Shown here: in pieces, positions 7,332 through 11,823 of the stretch
Layout of the letters: every line of letters begins with the position of its first letter
Position numbering within the stretch: the first letter of the stretch is position 1
NCBI GenBank assembly: GCA_910583685.1
Contig: CAJTXY010000034.1
Span: 1 to 11,823 of the forward strand
Source: an uncultured Bacilli bacterium
GTDB lineage: Bacteria > Bacillota_I > Bacilli_A > RF39 > UBA660
Length of the DNA: 11,823 nt
Direction: 5' to 3'
Notes under the pieces: generated by a model
The model's input: the letters and a program-made list of their open reading frames with translations, nothing else
Told to the model about the DNA's origin: nothing
The model's database searches: none
Translations under genes and position numbers: made by a program

Positions 7332-7360
7332 TTGCAAAAGTAAAGAAAATATGGTAAATT
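7332..7360 (+). promoter_or_regulatory. Possible promoter of the MBL hydrolase gene
   Basis: TTGCAA (7332-7337) and an extended -10, TGGTAAATT (7352-7360), are spaced 17 bases apart. The -35 sits in a 12-base perfect palindrome, CTTTTGCAAAAG (7329-7340). The start would fall near 7366, leaving only a 10-base leader that includes the ribosome site. Read-through from the ABC operon is the alternative, since no terminator is seen after 7320. Confidence 0.35.
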
Positions 7361-7376
7361 TATACAAGGTGATAGT

Positions 7377-7907
7377 ATGAAAGTAGAAATGATTGTAACA
7401 GGAACGTTGGATGAAAATTGCTATGTATTAAAAAAGGATGCTACCTGTCTAGTTGTAGATCCAGGAGATGATTATGATAAAATCAAAGAAGTAATTGGGG
7501 AAGACAGGGTGCTTGCTGTACTGATTACGCATTCTCATTTTGATCATATTGGGGCACTTCGGAATTTTTTAAAAAAGAAAAGTATTAAGATATTTAAAAA
7601 AAGTAATACACAAGATGGTGGTATTACAACAATAGGGAATTTCTCTTTCCAAACACTTTATACACCAGGACATTCTAGTGATTCTGTAACTTTTTATTTT
7701 ACAGAAGAAAAAATGATGTTTGTTGGAGACTTTATTTTTAAAGATAGCATTGGAAGATGTGACCTGCCAACGGGAAGTGTACTTGAAATGGATAAAAGTA
7801 TTGAAAAAATAAAAAAATATCCAGGTGACATTATGTTATATACTGGACATAGGGAGATTACTTCGCTTGAGCAGGAAACAAAAAGCAATCCTTATTTTAT
7901 AAAGTAA
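7377..7907 (+). CDS. Metallo-beta-lactamase-fold hydrolase, glyoxalase II-like
   Basis: The 176-residue protein has the complete metal-binding set of the MBL superfamily: 'HSHFDH' (52-57), His99 in 'TPGHSSDS', Asp118 in 'FVGDFIFKDSIGRCDLPTG', and His158 in 'YTGHREITSLEQE', ending with 'NPYF'. The 'SIGRxDLPxG' and 'NP(Y/F)' pieces mark the glyoxalase II/YcbL-type branch, cytosolic hydrolases of thioesters such as S-lactoylglutathione or related thiols. It is about 30 residues shorter than typical members (about 205), mostly between the HxHxDH motif and His99, but no catalytic residue is missing. The start follows AAGGTGATAGT. The substrate is not certain, since many Bacillota lack glutathione. 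The stop codon lies inside the terminator hairpin. A minus-strand frame at 7694-7888 is a shadow. Confidence 0.88.
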   Translation: MKVEMIVTGTLDENCYVLKKDATCLVVDPGDDYDKIKEVIGEDRVLAVLITHSHFDHIGALRNFLKKKSIKIFKKSNTQDGGITTIGNFSFQTLYTPGHSSDSVTFYFTEEKMMFVGDFIFKDSIGRCDLPTGSVLEMDKSIEKIKKYPGDIMLYTGHREITSLEQETKSNPYFIK

Positions 7908-7920
7908 GGATCGCTTTTTT
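7881..7920. terminator. Bidirectional terminator between convergent genes
   Basis: AAAAGCAATCCTTA (7881-7894) pairs with TAAGGATCGCTTTT (7905-7918) with one A-C mismatch and a 10-base loop. T-runs follow on both strands (7915-7920 on plus; AAAAA at about 7880-7884 read from minus). It contains the MBL stop codon and lies just past the minus-strand gene's stop. Confidence 0.82.
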
Positions 7921-7922
7921 AT

Positions 7923-8699
7923 TTATCTTTTAATAGTATATACTTTTATATTTTCTGTACTGTTATTTAAAGTAGCATAATCTACCATTTTGCTAACCGC
8001 ATCTTTATCTAGACTTTGAGAAATTAGTGTTGCACATATTGGAGTTCCATTTACAGTTCCTTGACTAATAGCGAAAGTAGCATCTTGTATTTCGATTGGC
8101 TGATGAAAAGAACGGGTTATAGGAACGCTTTGGTTTCTATTTTTAGGATAGGTTATATAATGTGCAAAATCAACAGGAACACTTTCAATCTCATTTTCTA
8201 CTACTTTTTTTGCATCAGTGATTAAGTTCCAATGAATATGTGCATTATGATAATCGTCTTTTGCAAGAATATAATTGCGATTAGGATTTAGCACAGAAAT
8301 ATTTAGCGAAATAGGGCTCTTATAAGCAAGTCGCTTTCTAAAAAGATAGTCATTTGCCACTTCTTTTGTTAATTCAACTTTTTCTTGATCTAAAAGTGCC
8401 GTATGTTCTTCAGATGATAAAGTATCACTATGAATATATTTGACTTCTGGATGAACTCCAACCCAAGAAACGCCACCAATGATTTCTAAAACGGAAATAG
8501 CCTCAGACAATTGAACTTCTTCATAACGACAATCAAAATCTAAAAATAAAGGTTTATATTTTTCTAATTGTCGATAAGAATATAGTTCCTTTTCTAATTC
8601 GTTTTGATTAAATTTTGGAATATGATTTCTCTTTAATTCTTGCAAAAATAGAGCAGTAAAATCTAATGCACTAAATATTGGGGGAGTATTTTTTTTCAT
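7923..8699 (-). CDS. Hypothetical protein of 258 residues
   Basis: I do not recognise a family. The start at 8699 has a good site, AGAAGGA, nine bases before the ATG on the minus strand, and the gene ends at a proper terminator, so it is very probably real. There is no signal peptide or membrane helix, so it should be cytosolic. Residues 10-70 are helical and charged ('ELKRNHIPKF', 'LEKELYSYRQLEKYKPLF'). The middle holds 'VLEIIGGVSWVGVHPEVKY' (70-89). Residues 130-258 alternate in a way that suggests beta strands ('SLNISVLNPNRNYILAK', 'HNAHIHWNLI', 'GTVNGTPICATLIS'). No catalytic signature stands out; H151, H154 and H156 in 'YHNAHIHW' are a possible metal cluster, which is speculation. It is transcribed alone, convergent to the MBL gene. 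Confidence 0.75.
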   Translation of the reverse strand: MKKNTPPIFSALDFTALFLQELKRNHIPKFNQNELEKELYSYRQLEKYKPLFLDFDCRYEEVQLSEAISVLEIIGGVSWVGVHPEVKYIHSDTLSSEEHTALLDQEKVELTKEVANDYLFRKRLAYKSPISLNISVLNPNRNYILAKDDYHNAHIHWNLITDAKKVVENEIESVPVDFAHYITYPKNRNQSVPITRSFHQPIEIQDATFAISQGTVNGTPICATLISQSLDKDAVSKMVDYATLNNSTENIKVYTIKR

Positions 8700-8810
8700 A
8701 TAAAATCCTTCTTTCTTTTAACTATTATATAATATAATATAAAGTAAATTGGAAATTTATATATAGCAAAGAAATGATATATGATTATAGGAAATAAGAG
8801 AGTATAGATA

Positions 8811-8888
8811 ATGAAAAAAATCGCTAGTTTTGGATGTACTTGCTGTCAAATAGAACTCTCAATTACTTGTATCAAGAAAAAATCATAG
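8811..8888 (+). CDS. Possible 25-residue Cys-rich small peptide
   Basis: ATG at 8811 opens a short frame closing with TAG at 8886-8888: 'MKKIASFGCTCCQIELSITC' and then 'IKKKS'. It has four cysteines (9, 11, 12 and 20) with lysines at both ends. AGAGAG lies about eight bases upstream as a modest ribosome site, and a TATGAT at 8780-8785 could be a -10. Such a frame can arise by chance, and no processing gene is adjacent. It is reported because it sits in the otherwise empty 240-base gap. Confidence 0.22.
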   Translation: MKKIASFGCTCCQIELSITCIKKKS

Positions 8889-8914
8889 AAAAAATTTCGT
8901 AAATATGCTACAAT
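8886..8914 (+). promoter_or_regulatory. Promoter of the small membrane protein gene
   Basis: An extended -10, TGCTACAAT (8906-8914), stands 17 bases after a weak -35-like TAGAAA (8886-8891). Transcription would start near 8921, with ribosome site AGAGGTGA at 8928-8935 ahead of ATG 8940. Confidence 0.5.
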
Positions 8915-8939
8915 ATTTCTAGATAATAGAGGTGAAGTT

Positions 8940-9251
8940 ATGTATATTGATTTAATTGTTTTTGCTGTATTATTAGCACTTGTATTTATTTTCTTTAAGA
9001 AGTTTGATTGTTATGTTTACTTTATTGCCATTTTTGATATGATACTTCGAATTTTAACATTTATAAAATACAATATTGGACTTCCAGACGTGGCAGCATT
9101 AATTGGAAAATATATTCCAGAAAATATTCCAGCTATCGTGGGAAAATATTTAAATGGCACTCTTTATACGATTGTCGTTTGGATTTATGTTATTTTTATG
9201 ATAATTTTCCTATCGTATACCATTCGTATTTTTTGGAAGAAAAAAAGATAA
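8940..9251 (+). CDS. Small membrane protein of 103 residues, unknown function
   Basis: Three hydrophobic helices are visible (about 3-20, 24-43 and 74-97), with a basic C-terminus ('RIFWKKKR') that should stay in the cytosol. The central loop has a small internal repeat, 'LIGKYIPENIP' followed by 'AIVGKYLNG'. The start has a good AGAGGTGA site and its own extended -10 promoter, and the gene is closed by a terminator at 9267-9297, so it forms a single-gene unit. I do not recognise a family. Its position before spoIIGA could hint at sporulation or envelope work, but the intervening terminator argues against a shared operon. Confidence 0.75.
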   Translation: MYIDLIVFAVLLALVFIFFKKFDCYVYFIAIFDMILRILTFIKYNIGLPDVAALIGKYIPENIPAIVGKYLNGTLYTIVVWIYVIFMIIFLSYTIRIFWKKKR

Positions 9252-9266
9252 ATTGATAAAAAAGCT

Positions 9267-9297
9267 AAGAAATGACAAAAAGAGCATTTCTTTTTTT
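9267..9297 (+). terminator. Intrinsic terminator of the small membrane protein gene
   Basis: AAGAAATG (9267-9274) pairs with CATTTCTT (9285-9292) around a 10-base loop. A run of T reaches 9297. It separates the gene from spoIIGA. Confidence 0.78.
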
Positions 9298-9304
9298 ATA
9301 TACT
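9272..9304 (+). promoter_or_regulatory. Candidate spoIIG promoter with long spacer
   Basis: ATGACA (9272-9277, five of six to -35) and TATACT (9299-9304, five of six to -10) are separated by 21 bases. The spoIIG promoter of Bacillus subtilis is a known sigma-A promoter with an abnormal spacer of about 22 bases, activated by Spo0A. The spacing here is suggestive. No clear Spo0A box (TGTCGAA) is visible, and the site overlaps the terminator stem. Confidence 0.35.
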
Positions 9305-9320
9305 GTCTTTAGGTGATAGC

Positions 9321-10109
9321 ATGAAGATATACCTCGATTTAGTACTATTTTTAAACTTTTTCTTTGATTTTTTGCTACTTTTTGCCGTTAGTAGATTGTT
9401 AAAGGAAAGGACCCGCCTCATACGACTTTTCTTAGGAAGTGCACTAGGTTCCCTCAGTATTTTCTTTTTGTTTTTACCGCTAAACTCATTAACTTTATTT
9501 TTGTTAAAAATGTTAGTGAGTTTCTTGATGATACGTCTTACTTTTCCTTTTAAAAATATTAGAAGTTATCTCAAACAAGTTCTATATTTATATCTTGTTA
9601 GTATTATTTTAGGAGGGGCACTTTACTTTTTAAATATTCAACTTAGTTACAAAAATAGTGGTGTGATCTTTTTTCATAACGGACTAAGCATTAATTTTAT
9701 AGTTCTAATACTTGCATCACCTATTATTATCATCTGGTACGTTAAGGAGGCAAGAGAACACAAAAATATTTATCAAAATATTTATACAGTAAAAGTCGTG
9801 GTCGATAAATGTGAGTATTTGCTAAAAGGCTACTTAGATACGGGAAATCATTTGAAGGATCCCTATAAGAGGCGAAGTGTTCTCTTAGTAGAAAAAGGAC
9901 TTATACCAATAGGGGAAGAAGAAATGATTTATGTGCCTTATGCATCTCTCAATCATCAAGGCGTGGTCAAGTGTAGAAAAGTAGAAAAAATAGAAATAGA
10001 GGGCAAAGTATTTACAGACATATTAATAGGGTACTCTAAAGAAAAGTTTAAAATCGAGGATATTGATTGTATAATCCCAGCAATTGTAAAGGAGGATATG
10101 AATGATTAG
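9321..10109 (+). CDS. spoIIGA: Sigma-E processing peptidase SpoIIGA
   Basis: This 262-residue protein has five or so membrane helices in residues 1-142 and a cytosolic aspartic-protease-like domain after about 155. The active motif 'GYLDTGNHLKDP' (170-181) holds the catalytic D173-T-G, as in SpoIIGA of Bacillus and Clostridium. In the family, SpoIIGA sits in the sporulation septum and, when signalled from the forespore, cuts the pro-sequence from sigma-E, starting the mother-cell programme. It is shorter than the B. subtilis protein (about 309 residues), with the shortening spread over loops. Ribosome site AGGTGATAG precedes ATG 9321. Its end overlaps the sigE start by 8 bases, the standard operon order. 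'VPYASLNHQG' (205-214) matches the conserved strand after the active site. Confidence 0.93.
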   Translation: MKIYLDLVLFLNFFFDFLLLFAVSRLLKERTRLIRLFLGSALGSLSIFFLFLPLNSLTLFLLKMLVSFLMIRLTFPFKNIRSYLKQVLYLYLVSIILGGALYFLNIQLSYKNSGVIFFHNGLSINFIVLILASPIIIIWYVKEAREHKNIYQNIYTVKVVVDKCEYLLKGYLDTGNHLKDPYKRRSVLLVEKGLIPIGEEEMIYVPYASLNHQGVVKCRKVEKIEIEGKVFTDILIGYSKEKFKIEDIDCIIPAIVKEDMND

Positions 10110-10794
10110 TTTATTGTTGTTAATTGGAAGTTTATTTGAAAAATATGAAAGTATTTTCTATGTGGGGGCAACAGATATTTTGCCAGAACCATTGTCGAAG
10201 GAAGAAGAAGAGTATTATTTAGAATTAAAAGAAGAGGGGGATGTTCACGCTAAAGATGAATTGATTGAACATAACTTGAGACTTGTAGTATTTCTTGCCA
10301 AAAAGTATGAAAATACAGGGGTTGATTTGGAGGATCTAGTAAGTATTGGAACTATTGGTCTTATCAAAGGTATTAATACTTTTAGTAGGGGAAAAAATAT
10401 TAAACTTGCAACTTATGCATCTAGATGTATTGATAATGAGATTTTGATGTATCTAAGAAAAAATAAAAAAACAAAGACAGAAGTTTCTATTGATGCATCT
10501 CTTTCTTTTGATCCAGAAGGAAATGAACTTCATTTAGAGGATGTTTTAGGAACGGATGCTGATATTGTGACAAAGGGAATTGAGGAAGAATCTGAGCGAA
10601 AATTAATGATTAATGAAGTGATGAGATTAAATCCAAGAGATCGTGATATCATCATACTGCGTTATGGTCTAATGGGAAAAGAAGAGATGACACAAAAGGA
10701 AGTAGCAGATCTTCTTGGAATTAGTCAGTCTTATATTTCTAGAATAGAGAAAAAGGTAATTAAAAGATTAAAAACAATTGTCAATATGGGATAG
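10102..10794 (+). CDS. sigE: RNA polymerase sporulation sigma factor sigma-E (pro-form)
   Basis: The 230-residue protein matches sigma-E closely. Region 2 contains 'LIEHNLRLVVFLAKKYENTG', 'DLVSIGTIGLIKGINTF' and 'KLATYASRCIDNEILMYLR' (54-119). The linker has 'EVSIDASLSFDPEGNEL' and 'VLGTDADI'. Region 4 ends in helix-turn-helix 'TQKEVADLLGISQSYISRIE' (197-216). It directs mother-cell transcription during sporulation. Residues 1-20 form a pro-sequence, and 'IFYVGATDILPEPLSKEEE' aligns with the processing region of B. subtilis pro-sigma-E (cut between two Tyr in 'VYYIGG'). The cut here is therefore expected next to Y20, probably F19/Y20. The pro-part is shorter (about 19 against 27 residues) and much more hydrophobic. 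AAAGGAGGA at 10088-10096 sets the start. Unlike many spore formers, sigG does not follow. Confidence 0.96.
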   Translation: MISLLLLIGSLFEKYESIFYVGATDILPEPLSKEEEEYYLELKEEGDVHAKDELIEHNLRLVVFLAKKYENTGVDLEDLVSIGTIGLIKGINTFSRGKNIKLATYASRCIDNEILMYLRKNKKTKTEVSIDASLSFDPEGNELHLEDVLGTDADIVTKGIEEESERKLMINEVMRLNPRDRDIIILRYGLMGKEEMTQKEVADLLGISQSYISRIEKKVIKRLKTIVNMG

Positions 10795-10815
10795 ATGAGA
10801 AGATCTATCTTTTTT
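10790..10815 (+). terminator. Intrinsic terminator of spoIIGA-sigE
   Basis: GATAGAT (10790-10796) and ATCTATC (10803-10809) form a perfect 7-base-pair stem with a 6-base loop and six following T. It includes the sigE stop codon, so the operon ends at sigE. Confidence 0.8.
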
Positions 10816-10863
10816 GTAGAGCATAATTGATCAAAAGGAATTAAAAAAAGCCTAAAAATAAAT

Positions 10864-10891
10864 TTGACGTGACAGTAAACTGTGTTATACT
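10864..10891 (+). promoter_or_regulatory. Promoter of the UcpA-like gene
   Basis: TTGACG (10864-10869) and TATACT (10886-10891) are spaced 16 bases apart, both five of six to consensus. The start would be near 10898, followed by AGGAGG at 10903-10908 and ATG 10916. Confidence 0.7.
10872..10883. promoter_or_regulatory. Candidate operator in the UcpA-like gene promoter
   Basis: ACAGT and ACTGT form an inverted repeat with a 2-base centre, lying between the -35 and -10 boxes. That position suits repressor binding. The regulator is not in the window, and the arms differ from the tetR palindrome. Confidence 0.4.
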
Positions 10892-10915
10892 AATAATAGA
10901 GTAGGAGGAATAAAG

Positions 10916-11713
10916 ATGGGAAAATTAGATGGAAAAGTTGCTGTTGTCACAGGTGGGGCAATGGGAAATGGTTTAGGAGTTGTAAAAGTATTCTTACGTT
11001 ATGGGGCAAGTGTTGTGGTTTTTGATTATTCTGACCAATTATCTGCGTCTCTTACTGCACTAAAACAAGAATATCCAAAATCTAATATTATTGGTTATAA
11101 AGCGGATATACGTGATAAAAGAATGTTAGATGCTTGTTTTGCAGATTTAATTCAAAAGATGGGAAAAGTTGATATTTTAGTAAATAATGCTGGAGTTTGT
11201 GAGCTTTCATCGTTTGAAAATATGTCAGATGAAGTGCGTGATAAGCAATTTGATATTAATATTAAGGGAACGTGGAATATGACAAAAGCAGCACTTCCTC
11301 ATTTGAAAGCATCTGGAAATGGTTCTATTGTTAATTTATCTAGTGTGACTGGTGTTATGGTTGCTGATCCAGGAGAAGTCGCTTATGCTACTACAAAAGC
11401 AGCACTTATGGGATTTACGAAAGGTCTTGCTGCAGAACTTGTGAAAGACAAAATTCGTGTTAATGCTATTTTACCAGGGTATATTCGTACACCAATGGTG
11501 GAAGCGATGGCTAAACTTTCTAATCCAACAGATCCCGAATCTGTTATTAATGGAATTATTGCAGGGATACCAATGGGAAGAATGGGAACTCCAGAAGAAC
11601 TTGGAGAACTTGCTGCATTTTTAGCCTCAAATGAGGCAAGCTATATAACAGGACAAGGAATTGTCTTTGATGGAGCATCTACTTTACCAGAAACTACTAC
11701 AATGGGTGTATAA
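10916..11713 (+). CDS. ucpA: Short-chain dehydrogenase/reductase, UcpA-like
   Basis: This 265-residue protein is a classical SDR enzyme. It has the nucleotide-binding 'TGGAMGNG' (12-19), D37 after strand two (favouring NAD over NADP), 'NNAG' (90-93), Asn115, Ser143 in 'NLSSVTG', and the catalytic Y157-x-x-x-K161. Long stretches agree with my memory of E. coli UcpA: 'ILVNNAGVC', 'INIKGTWN', 'SSVTGVMVADPGE', 'RVNAILPGYIRTPM', 'SNPTDPESV', 'ELAAFLAS' and 'STLPET' followed by 'GV' at the end. Length also agrees (263 in E. coli). It is a cytosolic oxidoreductase whose true substrate is not established even in E. coli. Start is set by AGGAGG eight bases before the ATG. It is a single-gene unit with its own promoter and terminator. 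Confidence 0.9.
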   Translation: MGKLDGKVAVVTGGAMGNGLGVVKVFLRYGASVVVFDYSDQLSASLTALKQEYPKSNIIGYKADIRDKRMLDACFADLIQKMGKVDILVNNAGVCELSSFENMSDEVRDKQFDINIKGTWNMTKAALPHLKASGNGSIVNLSSVTGVMVADPGEVAYATTKAALMGFTKGLAAELVKDKIRVNAILPGYIRTPMVEAMAKLSNPTDPESVINGIIAGIPMGRMGTPEELGELAAFLASNEASYITGQGIVFDGASTLPETTTMGV

Positions 11714-11743
11714 AAATGTAGATTATTAGTCTATATTTTTTTT
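11713..11743. terminator. Terminator after the UcpA-like gene, possibly shared
   Basis: ATGTAGA (11716-11722) pairs with TCTATAT (11730-11736), with one G-U, extendable by A-T pairs outward. Eight T follow to 11743. AAAA stretches on the left side give it T-runs in the minus direction as well, which fits a convergent gene on the right. Confidence 0.7.
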
Positions 11744-11823
11744 GGAATAAAATTTTCTAAAATATAAGTCATAAAGTTAAATACTTTATGACTATTGTAA
11801 TACTTATCTATTCTAGTAATAAA
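11731..11823 (-). CDS. Possible C-terminal end of a convergent gene
   Basis: Reading the minus strand from the right edge, a frame stays open for 30 codons and ends with TAG at 11731-11733, inside the shared terminator. The residues include 'RIDKYYNSHKVFNF' and end 'ENFIPKKI'. The stop falling exactly at the terminator supports a real gene end, but 30 open codons in such AT-rich DNA can occur by chance. No family can be named. Confidence 0.35.
   Translation of the reverse strand, partial: FITRIDKYYNSHKVFNFMTYILENFIPKKI
11767..11793. repeat. Perfect 11-base inverted repeat
   Basis: AGTCATAAAGT (11767-11777) is exactly complementary to ACTTTATGACT (11783-11793) around a 5-base loop. No T-run follows on the plus strand. 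It is either a second stem-loop in the intergenic gap or a coding palindrome within the possible minus-strand gene. Confidence 0.6.

Noticed and set aside
7329..7340. CTTTTGCAAAAG as an intrinsic terminator for the ABC operon
   Set aside because: On the plus strand the stem is followed by an A-rich stretch, not a T-run, and the stem is only A/T with one G-C pair pair at its centre.
1..11823. CRISPR array or phage structural module
   Set aside because: No regularly spaced direct repeats and no capsid, portal, terminase or integrase-like proteins are seen.

Overview
The window is AT-rich, tightly packed DNA from a low-GC Gram-positive bacterium (Bacillota). The clearest marker is the spoIIGA-sigE pair at 9321-10794, which points to an endospore former. 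AGGAGG-type ribosome sites, short intergenic gaps, U-tailed hairpin terminators and tRNA genes with encoded CCA agree with this. The Ig-like, cysteine-rich surface protein at the left edge suggests an uncultured gut member of the Bacilli, but that placement is inference.

Layout, left to right. Positions 1-1272 hold the 3' end of a secreted or surface protein (Ig-like repeat plus a Cys-rich tail), then a six-helix membrane protein. A strong hairpin follows. Positions 1428-2544 carry tRNA-Leu(GAG), an intact gene for a probable ADP-ribosyltransferase without a signal peptide, and tRNA-Glu(CTC). Positions 2593-7320 are one operon: a TetR-family repressor with a palindrome inside its own promoter, followed by two overlapping ABC exporter half-transporter genes. 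Their motifs predict a heterodimer with one working and one degenerate ATP site. Positions 7377-7907 encode a glyoxalase II-like metallo-beta-lactamase-fold hydrolase. It converges, through a shared bidirectional terminator, on an unrecognised minus-strand gene (7923-8699).

Positions 8700-8939 are a divergent AT-rich gap that may hold a 25-residue Cys-rich peptide gene. Positions 8940-9251 encode a small membrane protein closed by a terminator. Positions 9321-10794 are spoIIGA and sigE, overlapping by 8 bases; SpoIIGA is the membrane protease that removes the pro-sequence of sigma-E in the mother cell. Positions 10916-11713 encode a short-chain dehydrogenase very like UcpA, with its own promoter and an embedded palindrome. 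The last 90 bases may be the C-terminus of a convergent minus-strand gene.

No transposase, integrase, CRISPR array or phage structural gene was seen. No gap without a gene exceeds 300 bases. The points most worth a second look are the intracellular-type ADP-ribosyltransferase between two tRNAs, the short and very hydrophobic sigma-E pro-sequence, the candidate long-spacer spoIIG promoter, and the Cys-rich surface-protein tail.
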